DNA of 64,000 nt from positions 1 through 64,000 of the forward strand of contig JBJCIZ010000836.1 in assembly GCA_051294375.1 (NCBI GenBank), in the 5' to 3' direction. Position 1 is the first letter of the stretch. Each line of letters opens with the position of its first letter. Source of the stretch: Paraspadella gotoi. Taxonomy: Eukaryota; Chaetognatha. The notes below the pieces were generated by a model, which saw nothing but the letters and a program-made list of their open reading frames with translations, ran no database searches and was not told the DNA's origin. The translations under genes were made by a program, and so were the position numbers. This document shows positions 23,180-35,844 of the stretch, in pieces.

Positions 23180-23880
23180 AAAAAATGAAAAACATCAGAT
23201 TTGGCCCAAAATAATTATCTCCAATTTGATGTTTTTAGAAATATAAAATGTTTGCTCGTTTTCTTTATTCTTAATTATGAACAAAAAATTCTGATTTTTT
23301 TCAACTAAAAAATTCAATTATTTTAATAAATAAAAATGCCCTGTCTTCAAAGTTGTACATATTTTTGTTTCAAATTAATCATGGATTATCATAAAAATAT
23401 AGATTTATGGCTACTACCCTCCAAATTCATGGATCTTCTTGTAGAAAAGACATCAGGGCAAAAAAGTCAGGCTTATATGAAAAAATGATAAAAAAAATTG
23501 ATTTGACCAAGGCTCATTCATAATTATGTTTTTGCATAAAAAATAAAAATATAAAAAAATAAAAAACATCAGATTTTACGCAAATTGATTACCTCCAATC
23601 TGATGTTTTTAGAAATGAAATATGTTTACTCGTTTTCTTTAATTATAATTATGAACGCAAAAAATATTATTTACGAAAAACTGGAAAATTCAATTTTTTT
23701 ATTAAAGAAAAATGTCCTATCATCAAAGTTGTGCATATTTTTTATTCAAATTTATCATGAATGATCACAACAACATAGATTTACCGCTACTACCCTCCAT
23801 TTTTGTTTTTTTTGTCATAACAAAGATATCAGTGCAAAAAAGTAAAATATTTGATAAAAAGTAGAAACCTGTTTGTCAGT
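23180..23880 (+). repeat. Tandem duplication, about 370 bp unit
   Basis: The block starting near 23180 ('aaaacatcagattt') recurs from about 23550. Shared parts include 'cctccaatctgatgtttttag', 'ctcgttttcttta' and 'ctactaccctcca'. Non-coding. Confidence 0.6.
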
Positions 23881-24660
23881 CTAAATTTCTGATTTATTAA
23901 TTGATTATGAACAAGCCCTGATTCAAAATTGACGCAAAAAATATGTAAAGGCTTGGTCTGCTCTAACAGAATATGTATTAAAAATGCGTTTTTTAAACCA
24001 TTTTGTGACAGTACCATATTTTCAAAAAAATACAGTAAAAAATTTTGTCACACCTTTTTCATATTTTTTTTTCAACGATTGGACCTTGTTAATCTTCTCA
24101 CAGGGAAATAACGGTCCTTCACATTGTATCTGAACCTTCTGAGTACCAAATGGCTGCATAATTGATAATATTGGGTAAAGGAGTTATCTCTGAGATCAAT
24201 AAATTTGTGCAAAAGTAGGCTGAAGCTCCCTTTTAGCTTTTATCTTGCATTGCGACTTAATACAGCTTTTTAAGATTTTTTGGTTTTATTAATGAAAATT
24301 TTAAAAACTATAAAATTCAGCCAATGATAATGATAATTATAACTTTTAAAGGTTTTTCTATTTTTAACCAATTTATTGTCAAAATTTAAAAAAAAAATGT
24401 AGTACTAACTTTCATTTAACTTTTCAAGCTCTAAAGGAATTCGTTCTTAAAAAATTAAAATTTTAAAATTTGTTTTCCCATTTTTTTTATATATTAATAA
24501 ATATTTATAAGCTTCAGTGCAACAACCCAAAGAACTAATTTAAAAGTTGCATTGAAAATTGATTTAGTAATAGAAGGGAAAACATTTTTGGAGAGATTTA
24601 GAAGTTATAAAAAGTGTTCAATTTTGGCCCGCGTTAATATATATACTTATATATTACAAG
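23880..24660. other. AT-rich intergenic DNA
   Basis: No gene and only a short TIR-like end near 24635 shared with 17420-17440. Confidence 0.45.
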
Positions 24661-24675
24661 CAACATTAAACATTA

Positions 24676-24861
24676 TTTAGATTCGGAGCTGCAGCGGGAG
24701 CTTGAGCTGGAGCTGTCTCAAAATTTTTATGGGATCTGGAGCTGGAGCTGGACAAAAATACTGTATAGGTTGGAGCCGGAGTTGGAGCTGGAGCTGAAAT
24801 TTTTTTGTCGGAGTTGGAGTGGAGCTGGAGCTGGAATAAAAATGGACAGCTCCACAACCCT
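24676..24861 (-). mobile_element. Short hAT-like element with GGAGCT repeats
   Basis: On the minus strand it begins CAGGGTTGTGGAGCTG (24861 downward), a terminal motif I associate with hAT miniature elements. The interior is (GGAGCT)n and (GGAGTT)n hexanucleotide repeat. The Pro/Ala-rich frame over it is a repeat product. Confidence 0.5.
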
Positions 24862-25351
24862 GGGTCTGTAGAATAAAAGTTCAAATATTTGGTGCGACTT
24901 TCTTCAAAACATCAGAGGAACTCGTGTTAAACCCTTCGAATGGGCGAAGCTAAAATCTCCATTAATGTGAAGACAAAACGTGTTCACAATTTTTAAAGGG
25001 TTATTACTTACTTACGTCGATAGTACAGAAAAATTTAGTACTCTCTAATGCTTAATATTACGATCATATGTTTTCTTATTATACAATACGAAGAAAAAAA
25101 GATTTTAATTTTATTTCTGTAAGGGGAAATAAGAGAGAAAGAGCATGGATAAGAGGAAGAGTGATTAGTCGGAATGCACAGCGAGAATCGGTGAGAAGGA
25201 GGGAAAGAGAGATAGACCATAAAGAAGGAGATGGAGAGAATCGCTGAAGGGAAAAACGACGAAGACAGAGTCAAATGAGACGAAAGAAGAGGATGAAAAA
25301 CATGAAAAGAAAATCGTGGGTTTCAACCAAAAGAAAATGTTTTGACGGAGC

Positions 25352-25397
<46 letters not shown>

Positions 25398-26000
25398 AAG
25401 AGAGGGAGAGAGAGAGAGCAATAAAAAGAGAGAGAGAGAGAGAAAAATTGTTTTTTCCACGGAAATCTAGTAGGATTACGGAAGAAGGCGGAAAGGAGTA
25501 AAAAGCAGATGAGAGAAGCAGAGGATTGAGTGTGATTATTAGAAAATTCTTAACTCGGTGAAGTAGAACCAGTGGACGCAGATAGTTTGTCTACCGAGAG
25601 AGACTGAGATATCTCTCTCTAGCTCTCTCCTCCTCTTCTCCCCCGGTCAACCTCAGTCAGACTTTGGATCGCCAATTTAGTTTGATAGATTCTGCTCGCT
25701 TGGACTAATTTCCCTCGGATTATCAACCATTTTCTTACGGCTTTTACGCTGGCTTTTGCATCGACTTGTACTACATTTATTGAATGATTTATGACGGATT
25801 TCTTTTGGATTATATTTTGATTTCTCTACGATTTCTTTTTCATTTTTCGTCGAGATTTATTGACAGTATATATATTTATTGTCGGTTGCGGTATTTAGCC
25901 GAGCCTCTCCTGGACTAATGATTAGTACTACGTAGTTCAAATCTTATGGAGCCCACTTTTTCGCTCGTTAAGCAACGAAAGTTGATCCCCCGGAACGCGG
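24862..26000. other. Intergenic DNA with GA microsatellites
   Basis: Purine-rich on the plus strand, with (GA)n at 25358-25440 and then pyrimidine-rich sequence after 25610. No supported gene is seen. Confidence 0.5.
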
Positions 26001-26728
26001 CTTTTTATCGAGCCATGACCGGCGAAGCCGGTTCAGGCTCTATAATGATTTAGGATTGCTTCTTTGTGACGTAGTCGTCGTCGTCGTCGTCGTCGTCGTC
26101 CGTCACGCTGTTTTTATATAAAAACTACTACGCTTTTATAGGTTTGGCTGTGACTTACCGTTTTTTTTTAAATAAAAATTATTATGAATTATTATAAAGT
26201 TTTACAAAAGTGTGCGATCATAGTAAGTTAAAAATTTAGATATGGCTTCACATCTTGAAATAGCTTTGATATTTTCTTATTACATTTGGATTTAAGTATT
26301 TTTTGTTTGAATTTCAACTTCATTATGATTTACTGCAATATGCAAATGAGATTATAGTACTCATTATAATATACAAATTAGTATATAGAAATGCTTTAAT
26401 CTAATTTACATATTGCAGTATATAATATTGAAGATGAAATTCAAAATTTTTTTAAAAATCTATAATAAAAATGGGAACTCCAAATAACTTTTTAATGAGA
26501 AGCTATATCTTAATTTTAATACAAATAAAAATAAAATCTTTTACAAGCTGCGATTGGAAAAAATTGAAAAAATTTCCAATTGTAAACCATTGTAACATTT
26601 TTTACCTTTCATTTATTTATTTTTTAATTATATATATTTTTTTTTCAGGCGCTGCCTTTTCTGAATTGTTTAAAAACGAGATCAATCTCTCTCTCTCTTT
26701 GTGAAAAAAAAATATATTTGATCAGGCG
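26001..26728 (+). repeat. Family A repeat, copy next to a gene end
   Basis: The head hairpin at 26010-26040 uses GAGCC/GGCTC where the copy at 6401 uses AAGCC/GGCTT. A (GTC)n tract (26073-26104) and the AT-rich body follow. It ends in AGGCGCT at the stop codon of the minus-strand gene 26729-29010, so the gene's 3' end may be repeat-derived. Confidence 0.65.
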
Positions 26729-29010
26729 CTAGTGGAGCGGCGCCGGGGAAGCTGCTGCTGGAAGTGGCGCCGCCGACGCCTCCTCGAAGAATTCCACGTC
26801 GAGGTCCCGCACCCCGAGAAGATTAGGGGCGCCGGACTCCGAGGGAGAGGAGGAGATGGGCGACCAATGGACAGGCAGAGATAAGGCCAAGGGGACTGAG
26901 ACCGGCGTCACATCAATGATCTCCGGCGTCACCTCTACCTCTATGATTTCCGGCGACCCGATGGGAGAGTCACTTATCCAATGGATGGTGGGTTCCCGCC
27001 GGGGGCGGACGGCAGTGGAGGTAGACGCCGGGACGAGGAAGGGCACTGGCGCGAAGATGGCGTCCGGTTGCACTGGCGCAATCGATGTTATCCTGTCTCC
27101 CGTCGGGGAGAGTTCGACGAGTTCGACATTCTTGACGGGATCGGATGCACCGGGAGTGGATGTGAAGTTAAGACCGGACGCGGAGCACGAGGGTGATGTG
27201 AGATCCGGGAGGACCGGCGAGATAAGCGCCGGATCCACCACGCGGAGTTGGGGCGCCGGGCCCGTGGCGTCAGCCATGGTATACCTCGATCTCGGTCGAC
27301 GGCCTTTGGGGAGTCGTGGATGACAGTCACGACGCCGGCGGATTCGGAAGTCCACGCTTGATTCCCCAGATGGGGAAATGGGGCGTGGAAAGGGATCCGG
27401 AGCGCCTCGGGGAAGAGACGCTAGCGAAGCCGGAACCCGACAACCGAAGAGCTGATGAAATGGAACCGGCGTCGGCGCTGATCCATCGGCGGCAGGTGGC
27501 GGAAGAGGTTCACACCTGGAGGGCAGATCCGGAGAGTGGCGGTATCCGCGGATCCAGGGGGAGCGCTGGAACAACCGGCGTTCCCAAAGAACCTGCTGAC
27601 GCTCATCTGCAGGGCCGAGGTGATGTCGAGGATGGGGAAAGCGGATGAGGAGAGCTCCGCACAAGCTGTGTTGAGACCGCCGGGGGAGCGTCTCCGCTTC
27701 CCACCCCGACACACCCATCTCCCCTGGAGTGTCATCAGAAGCGCCGTCTCGAAACTCCGCGGGGCAAGGGCAGACTGGACAGCAGTCACAGCCTCTCCTA
27801 CCCCCTTGGAGGCAGCCCTAAAGACAGATAAAAAAGAAAATTTAATTTTCTTCAAGTTTGGTAAAGGTTCGAGTAATGAGCAAACAAATATGACCGGAAG
27901 TGAACGAAAATCAGAGTGAACAAAGTCAAGTGAATGAATTGAGTGAAATCGATTCAAGATTGATTTAGGTTAGTTTAATTTAAATGAGCAAGCCTTACCC
28001 GGTAGGCGCGGTGGAGCCGCGGGGCGGCGTACACGAGGTGAGGGTCAGATCCACACCTTTCGGTGTGCATCGCCTCGAGAGTGAAGCTTGGAGGATCGCA
28101 GCACGTGGAGCCGTCGCGCTCCCGTGCCACGAAGATGCCTCTGCCGAACGCGAGACGGAGCTCGACCGGCGTCATTTCACGGTGGCTGATGTACCGCCGG
28201 ATCCAGGTGAAGAGCCAGCGAAGCTCCTCCCGGGAGAGGAGTTCCACCGGGGTTGGAGATAGACCCCGGGGGAGATACGCTGGCGTCCTTACCGGCGGTA
28301 GCGGAGGCCGAGGAGCGGCGGCTTTGGAGGAGGCGCTGGGATCGGCGTCGGGCGAATCGCCGTCGTCCTCCTGGTCCACCAGCCGAATGGGTGGAGGCTG
28401 GAGAAGTCTAAAAAGAGGAAAAGAAAAATGTCAAAAATGACTAAAAAAAGTTTCAAACTAAAAAATAATCGATTATAAACAAAAACGTGACCGACCAATT
28501 ATTCTTAAAGAGAAAACGAGTAAATAATCATTAAACAAATAGCCGGATTGCCTTAAAATCTCCTACTAATTGTACCCCGAAAATATTTACAGCCACTATT
28601 AATTATATGTTAATCGTTGTGTCGTAATCTTTTAAATACTGGTGAATACTAGTTATGTAACCTAGGTGTTGTCAATGCTAATGTATCATGCATTGTGATA
28701 TTGTCAATTTAAAGTCGAAAGATAATCGGCTTTGCATCGCCAGTGGTGCCTATCCGTTCGAGGTGAAAATCGTAATTGTCAAAGATTTCCTATTTTTAAA
28801 GAAAAGTTCGGGGATCATAAACAAACGATTGTTTTCATTTAACTCCTATTCTGTCGATTTTCGTTCGTAAATGTTTAGTGATAATATTGTGATAATATTT
28901 TGTCATTTTCTTTTGTCATTTTCCGTGGACTTAGCCGACCCCTTTTCCTTTGGAAAAACTTACCCCAGGGAAATAAGTGTAAGAAAAGTGAGGCCCGAGG
29001 CGAGGCGCAT
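26729..29010 (-). CDS. Spliced gene for a predicted secreted protein, family unknown
   Basis: Exon 1 runs from the ATG at 29010-29008 to 28964. It encodes a clear signal peptide (MRLASGLTFLTLISLG, then PPP). It ends GGG|GTAAGT. Intron 1 (28963-28408) ends TTTTTAG. Exon 2 (28407-27999) stays in frame for 136 codons. It is Pro/Ala-rich and then helical, around residues reading ELRWLFTWIRRY, and has a CC pair. It ends CGG|GTAAGG. Exon 3 begins at 27804 (after CCAAG) in a helix-rich frame, or at 27817 (after CTTTAG) in the frame that stays open to the stop at 26729-26731. The natural-looking frame seems to switch near 27480, which suggests an indel or a missed intron. The last part (from about 27277) is Pro/Ser/Thr/Val-rich and disordered. 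The GC content is far above the flanks. I do not recognise the family. The signal peptide and two in-frame introns make a real gene likely. Confidence 0.6.
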
Positions 29011-29375
29011 GTTGTCTGTCGTTGTTGTTAGAAAATAAAATTAAAATTTGACGAGAGTGGCGGACAACGCGGGGGAAAAATTGTTTAGGAGCAAATGAGT
29101 AAGACTCCTTTCCCCGATCCCTTTTATAGAAGGGCAAGCGCCGGGCCGGCATCGCGACGCGATGCGGGGCCCTCAACGCCGACGGGGAAAAAACGAGAGT
29201 CATCATCAATGTCTGATAGGGGGATAAGGGGAAAGAACAAGTGACATCCCTCTGAAGTCAGATGATTGAGAATAAAGATTTTGGGTCCGTGTTTTCAAAA
29301 CAAAAAGTTTTACGACTCGCTTGAGGACAAGCGGGCTGAGGCCTTTTTCCGTTGGGGGAGAGGGTGAAGCGGCTA
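29011..29375. other. Likely promoter/5' region of the 29010 gene
   Basis: GC-rich at 29130-29190, purine-rich beyond. No unambiguous TATA box is seen on the minus strand upstream of the ATG at 29010. Confidence 0.3.
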
Positions 29376-30180
29376 AGAGAGAGAGAGGGAGAGCGACGGA
29401 GATATCGAGAGAGAAAGCGAAAGCGACGAATATCGAGAGAGAGAGGGAGAGCGACGGATACAGAGAGAGAGATAGATTGGCTTTTTCGTTTGACCTGCAA
29501 CTCTTCTGATAGGTTTCTTTTATTTTATATTATAATTAAAACCGATATAAAATGGCGTAGAATGTATCATATGTTTAAAGTAAATACATTTTTGGAATCG
29601 CCAGGACCTCAGCTTTCTGAAATTGTACTCCATTATGGCCTATTTTGAGGTTGATTTGAATGACCCTTTTTCTGAAATAGCGCGAGTTGATCCGCGGAGA
29701 CAGCGTTTTTCGCGGTCTGTTTTTGCCGATTACTTTTGAACGCTTAGTCCGATTTTCATGAAATTTTGGATTTCGGCTAATTTCGCAATTCTCCTTTCCA
29801 CGATACCAAATTTATATAGGAAATACGTCTAGTTTCGAAACGACTTGCATCCCCATATATATCATATTATATTATATTATAATATATATATATATATATA
29901 TATATTATATCATATTATATGTATTTTTCTTCCTATTTTTGTCAGTTTCTGCCTCTTCTGAACCCTTTAAAAACGAGTGAAGGCTATGCAGTGATTGTAC
30001 AACTGTCTTCCAGCGGCTGTCCAGCTTTCTCTCTTTCTCTCTCTGTCTCTCTCTGTCTCTGTCTGTCTCTTTCTTTCTCTTTCTGTCTCTCTCAGTCTCT
30101 CTCCCTCTTTCTGTACGATCTCTTGCATGATCGTTTTTGAAAAATTTTGATTAATTTTTTTCCTTTTAAAAACTTTTATT
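29376..30180. repeat. Purine repeat, TTAA-element relative and family A tail
   Basis: 29376-29470 is a GAGAGAGCGACGGATATC-like tandem. 29497-29640 resembles the distal part of the TTAA element (ACTCTTC, GGTTTCTTTTATTTTATAT). 29880-29905 is a TATA run. 29935-30180 is a family A tail with CAGCGGCTGTCCAG and a CT tract. Confidence 0.5.
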
Positions 30181-30189
30181 ATCGCCATT

Positions 30190-31300
30190 TTAGGAGTCTA
30201 CGTCGTTCTTAGAAATCGAGGAAGACTTTTCAATGGAGATTTTCATTAAAATCTGACTACCAAACAATGTAAACGCCCCTGGGAAAAATTCAGGTAAAAA
30301 ATAGATGTAAAAACACTCAATTTAGATCCTTTTGCATCTCAAGAGCTCGCATTTTTTTCCTCTTGACAAATAACCATCATTTTGGCATCAAACCATCAGA
30401 TTCAAATGGTAGGACTAAGCTCTGACAAACAAAGCCAGAGGTTTTTTTAATATATTCTTAAACCGGCCAAGGTAGAATGATGGCAATATTGTTAATATTA
30501 AGTTTCAAAAAAATCCTACCATAAATATAGAAAATATCAACCAAAATTTTCGGAAAATCCACCCCTTCTTTGGAAGATTTTTGCCATAGAAGATTTTTAC
30601 TGAATCTGACTCCCGGTTGAAAACTCTTAGAATTCCGATCGTTAGATCCTCTTACTTTTACTACTTTAAATAAAAATTTCACCAAAATGGACTAATTCAC
30701 TTTCCCAAGATTGTATCGTATCAAAATAACCAAATAAAATGTAAAGAAAAATTTTGAGAGCCCTTCAGACATATGGCTATCGGATTCCTGAATTTGAAGT
30801 TTATTGTAAAATCACAACATATGTTAAATGCGTTGACATTGTATTGAAGTTGAGAAATCCCTTTATTTTATATATAAAAATTGCATCGAAAATATTTTCC
30901 CGAGCGGACCAGTCCATTTGAATCTGATGGTTTGATGTCAAATAGATGGTTATTTGTCAAGAGAAAAAAAATGCGAGCCCTTCAGATGCAACAGGATCGG
31001 AATCGAGTGTTTTTACTTCTATTTTTTACTTGTATTTTTCCCAGGGGCGTTGACATTATTTGGTAGTCAGATTTTAACGAAAATATCCATTGAAAAAGTC
31101 TTCCTCGATTTCTAAGAACGACGTAGACTCCTACAAATGGACTGGTCAACTCAGAAAAATATTTTTGATGCAATTTTTATATATAAAATAAAGGGATTTC
31201 TAGACTTCAATACAATGTAAACGCATTTAAGGTATGTTGTGATTTTACCATAAACTTTGAATTCAGGAATCCAATAGCCATATGTCTAGGACTAAGATCT
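30190..31300. repeat. Family E fold-back
   Basis: Left and right halves are inverted copies. The block 30190-30360 pairs with about 30960-31135, and the block 30760-30895 pairs with about 31140-31290. Non-coding. A single plus copy lies at 60-660. Confidence 0.65.
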
Positions 31301-31320
31301 GACGAAAAAAGCCAGAGGTT

Positions 31321-32108
31321 TTTAGTCGGATCTGCTTATCAGCAGATCCCCGACTCTATAATTCACTTTGTCGGTCCGTCGTGTCCGCCCCTCAATATTG
31401 TCGGGCAATCACTTATATCATGTCAGAACATCGAATTATGATAAATTATGCAAAAAAAACGATGTCCGTCCGTCCGTCCGTCCGTCCTACCTTAGCAAAA
31501 AACGCCAATTACTCGTGATTGTATGGATGGATTGGAATGAAATTTTGTGTGTTGGTAGGGAAGTGTGTGATTGAGCTGTATATGAAGTTTCGATCGAATT
31601 GTCCGAGTGGAAATGAGTTTAAATGGAAAAAAACAAAAAAATATATTTCACTATTTGAACACCAATTATTCATGAGTGGATAGGGCGATTGACTTGAATT
31701 TTGTATTTGGTAGAAAAGTGTGTGATTAAACTGGAATTCAAGTTTCGATGGAATCGTTTGAGTGGAAATGAGTTTAAATGGAAAAAACAAAGAACCTATT
31801 TCACTCATTGATTATGCTTCTTTTTCTTTTTATTTTAAATGTAAATACAAGATGTATTAAATAATTAATCAGTTAATTAATCAATTAGTCAATTAATTAA
31901 TCAATAATTAATTTATCAGTCAATTAATCAATCAAAACAAACATTTCTGATCAAATTAATTAATTAATTGCCTAATTAATTAAATAATTAACTTGAATAT
32001 ATTAATTATTAATTAATTAAATAATTAATTAACTTGAATAATTATTAATTAATTAATTACCGATAATGATCGTGGGCAGATCCGACATTGTTTGCTCAAA
32101 CTTGTTTT
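31321..32108 (+). mobile_element. Family B repeat, complete plus copy
   Basis: It begins TTAGTCGGATCTGC and ends GGCAGATCCGACATTG, so GTCGGATCTGC and GCAGATCCGAC are inverted ends. It holds a (TCCG)n tract, two interior modules (each with 'tggaaatgagtttaaatgg') and a TTAATCAAT tail. About 790 bp, no ORF. Confidence 0.75.
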
Positions 32109-32232
32109 AATGTTTTCTTATACTGGCCATGTAGAATGTTGGCAATATTGCTATGTTAAGTTTCAAAAAATCCGACCATAAATATAGAAAAATATTTAAC
32201 CAAAATCTTTGGAAAATCCACCCCTTCTTTGG

Positions 32233-32370
32233 ATCTTTTGTCGGATCTGCTTATCAGCAGATTCCGACTCTATAATTCACTTTGTTGGTCTGTTGATCCC
32301 CCTCAAATCTTGTCGGTAAATTATTTTTGTCATATTAGAACATCAAATTATGATAAATTATGTTTAATTG
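32233..32370 (+). repeat. Family B repeat, 5' fragment
   Basis: It begins GTCGGATCTGCTTATCAG and breaks off at TAAATTATG, where hammerhead-bearing sequence begins. Confidence 0.6.
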
Positions 32371-32413
32371 CGAAATTATTTCAGTTCAACAACAATTTTT
32401 ATTTAAATAGATG

Positions 32414-32447
32414 TACTTGTTTCGGCTTTAATTCAAGCCTTCATCAG
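32414..32447 (-). ncRNA. Hammerhead-like motif with GTA cleavage site
   Basis: On the minus strand CTGATGA, an extra A, stem II GGCTT/AAGCC (5 pairs), GAAAC, and a GTA triplet. Stem III is reduced to AC/GT. Stem I pairing is poor, so activity is doubtful. Confidence 0.4.
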
Positions 32448-32529
32448 TGCTTTTTAGCACAACTTGAATTTTTATTATTTATGCTCACACATAAATGTTT
32501 TAATTAATTAATTAATTAAAGCTAACAAA

Positions 32530-32670
32530 TAATGCAATTTGGAAAAAATTATGTAAGTTAAAAAAATTATTCAAGTTGAAAAAATTATGAAAGTTGAAAA
32601 AATGATTCAAGTTAACAAAATGATGCGAGTTGAAAAAATTATGCAAGTTGAAAAAATTATGCAAGTTGGA
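32530..32670 (+). repeat. 18 bp tandem array, A-rich variant
   Basis: About eight copies of a unit like ATGCAAGTTGAAAAAATT, in the same register as the 18333-18680 array. Confidence 0.75.
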
Positions 32671-33245
32671 GAGGGGAGAAGGAAGGCTTGAAAAAGCCGA
32701 GATCGTGAGAGACGAGAGTGAGGCCGATCTCCAAGACCCTAATCCGTGACTCGGGGATGAGGAAGAAATAGTGAAACAAGTAATTTTGCAACTTTCAGAT
32801 GAATATGAAAAAAAAGATAATATAACTTAAAAATAAATAAAATATAATAAAACTATTAAACTATAATTAAACTATAATTAAACTATAATTAATTAAACTA
32901 TAATTAAACTATGAAAAAAAAGGAAGAAAAAAAAACAAAGATCTAAAAAAAAAAAAGAAAGAGATAAAGAGAAAGAAAAAATAAGAATAAGAAAAAAATA
33001 AGGAAAAAAATGTAAGAAAAATAGAGAAAGAAAGAAAGGGAGAACGAAAGAACGAAACAAAAGATAAAAAGACAACAAAGTTAATAAAGAACCATAAATT
33101 AGAAATATTAAAATAAAAATAAAATAAATACAAAATATTACAAGATTTATCATAATTTATCATCTGATTAGCTGCTTAGTGCGTACTGCTAAATTATCGT
33201 GGGCAGATCCGACCTTGTTTGCTCACACTTGTTCTATTAATTTTT
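32671..33245. other. Unique fragment, A-rich tract and family B end
   Basis: 32671-32780 is a GC-balanced unique fragment of unknown origin. 32810-33160 is A-rich with runs of GAAA and AAAATA. 33190-33232 is a family B end fragment (GGGCAGATCCGACC). No gene is seen. Confidence 0.5.
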
Positions 33246-34110
33246 TGTTAGATCTGCTTTCAGCAGATCCCGACTCTATAATTCACTTTGTCGGTCCGTC
33301 GGTCCGCCCCCTCAATATTGTCTGGCACACACTTATATCACGTCAGAACATCAAATTATGATAAATTATGCAAAAAAATGATGTCCGTCCATCCGTCTGT
33401 CTGTGTGTCTGTCCGTCCGTCCATCCTACCGTCCATCCGTCCGTCCATCCGTCCGTCCCACCTTAGCAAAAAACACCAATGACTCGTGATTGGATGGATG
33501 GACTTGAATGAAATTTTGTGTGTGGGTAAGGAAGTGTGTGATTGAGCTGGATATGAAGTTTCGATGGAATCATCCAAGTGGAAATGAATTTAAATGGAAA
33601 AAACAAAAAAAATATATTTCACTATTTAAATACCAATTGCTCATGATTGGATGGGCTGATTGACCTAGAATTTTGTATGTGGGTAGGCAAGTGTGTGATT
33701 AAGCTGGAAATCAAGTTTCGATGGAATCGTTTGAGTGGAAATGAGTTTAAATGGAAAAAACAAAAAACCTGTTTCACGAATTGATTATGCTTCTTTTTCC
33801 TTTTATATTAAATGTAAATGTAGGATATATTAATTAATCAAATAATTAATCAGTGAATTAATCAATTAGTTAATTAATTAATAACTAATTAATCAGTCAA
33901 TCAATCAAGTCAGTCGTTATCGGCATTATTTTCATCGTCGTCATTGCTTTTATCGTGGTTAGTGACGAAAAAACCTAAAAACAAACATTTGGGATCAAAT
34001 TAATTAATTAATTGCCTAATTAATTAATTAATTAATTAACTTGAATTATTTAATTATTAATTAATTAATAATTAAATCAGATCCGACATTGTTTGCTCAA
34101 ACTTGTTTAA
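33246..34110 (+). mobile_element. Family B repeat, complete plus copy
   Basis: Starts TTAGATCTGCTTTCAGCAG and ends CAGATCCGACATTG. It has a (TCCG/TCCA)n tract at 33383-33460, two interior modules and the 'tcgtcgtcattgctttt' insert (33925-33950) also seen at 22050. Confidence 0.75.
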
Positions 34111-35120
34111 TGTTTATTTCTTACATTCTATTTCGCGTAATAAGAGAAACGCTTAGCGTGCCAAAAATATATGGTTAAAAAATAGTAAAAATTTAGAAAT
34201 CAAATTTAAAAATTTAAAAGTCGATGGAGGAATCTTCATTGACAGACAGAAACACAGATATCATGTAGATTTTTCAAGTGATTAACTGAAAAACAGGTAA
34301 TTAACAAGGTTAATTACAGAGCCGTTATCAGTCGCGACTTTAAAAAATGGAGCGGAATGATTGGTCGGCACCTAAGAGGCGATTATGAGAAGAGGAAAGA
34401 GCTGAAGCTGAGCTGATGCAGAGAAGAGGAGAAAGAAAACAAAGAGAGGAATGGATAAATTTTAATACAACCTAGTAATTATAAGGTTCTCCAAAGTTTT
34501 TAAACATCAAATATAAAAAAATATTTTAAATTTACATTATCTCTCATATTTTCTTTCGTTCTCTTTTCTCTTTTCGTCTTTCTATTTATCTCCTCTATTT
34601 ATCGTTCTATTTATTCTGATCGAAGAAAACTAAAAAAATTTACCCTCTAAATTCAAATTCCAAGGCCTTAAGCCTAAGATTTCAGGGAGGGTCCGTCCAT
34701 TAACAGCTTCTTTCTCTCTTCTCTATTTTTGAGGATACCTTTTATATCTTTTGCTTTACTCTAGTAGTCTTTCATGAAAAAAGGGATCCAAAATGGAAAA
34801 ATATATTTTAATCTTTATTTATCTTTTAATCTACCTTTTATCTCTGTTTCATCTTATCTTATCATCTCTTTCTCATTGCAACGATTATTTTCTCTTTTTT
34901 CTTTTTGCTTCTTGTCTTTTATTCATTCAGACAGCGAGAATTAGGCGTTGCTCCCCCATTAACTCTTTCTTTTCACTGTTCTTTCAAGTGTTAAAAAGGA
35001 GAAAGCGAAACACATCATGAATAATGAGATGGAGGGAGAAAGCGAATGCTAGAGAATGAAGAATATAGATAGTTAAAGATCCTCGGCACAAGGCTCAGTA
35101 ACATTAGGGCAGTAGGGCAT
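34111..35120. other. Intergenic DNA, nothing recognised
   Basis: Mostly unique sequence with a CT-rich part (34540-34640). The short frame at 34793-35020 is hydrophobic low-complexity and is not supported as a gene. Confidence 0.45.
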
Positions 35121-35124
35121 TTAA

Positions 35125-35460
35125 AAATAACAAAATATAACAAATCGAATAAGGTACATAGTTATTTTAGTGTAATCAAGTCTGTAGAATTCGATGTTGA
35201 TAACCATTTTTTTGTATAGTTTCATCTTCTTTTTCGGATATGGCGATTTTTGCAGCATATAAGGTAAAATTCAAATAGAGCAAACATTGTAAAGTATAAG
35301 AAACTCAAATTATTAAAATTTAATAAAAACATATTTAGCTTACATAATATGAAAATAAAAACCCATATAAATATTTTGATAAGTTTATTTAAAAATTTTA
35401 TATTTTATTAGCAGTTTTTTAGCTATATTTATTAATAAATAATAATAAAAAATAGGCTAA
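35125..35460 (+). repeat. Family F repeat
   Basis: Matches 17458-17790 over its length with scattered changes. Confidence 0.6.
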
Positions 35461-35639
35461 AGTAAAAAAATAAAAGTTTTAAAATTTTAAAATCGGATTT
35501 TAATTCCTTACAAAAATTTGATATAAGAAAGTATAATCCATTTTAACAAATTCTTTTATTAAGTAGGTTAAAAATATTAAAAACTATTTTTTAATTTAAT
35601 TTTTCAATTTTTGGCTTGTAGACATTGTGTTTGAACTTT

Positions 35640-35808
35640 CTTTTTGTTGTTTTATCAAAGTTTAGAGAGAAAACGAAAATGTCGTTGCAACAACAAGTGA
35701 ATTAATTAATTCGGACATGTTTCGACTCTTATGTTTTTACGAGACTTCATCAGCAAGTACTCAATAAGTGTTTAGTTTCACAAACATTAGTTTTTGAGAG
35801 AGAGAAAA

Positions 35809-35844
<36 letters not shown>

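Noticed and set aside
24666-24884. Pro/Ala-rich 72-codon protein
   Set aside because: It is the reading of GGAGCT hexanucleotide repeats in a hAT-like element.
25890-25960. tRNA-like sequence with GTTCAAATC
   Set aside because: No matching A box at a suitable distance and no cloverleaf.
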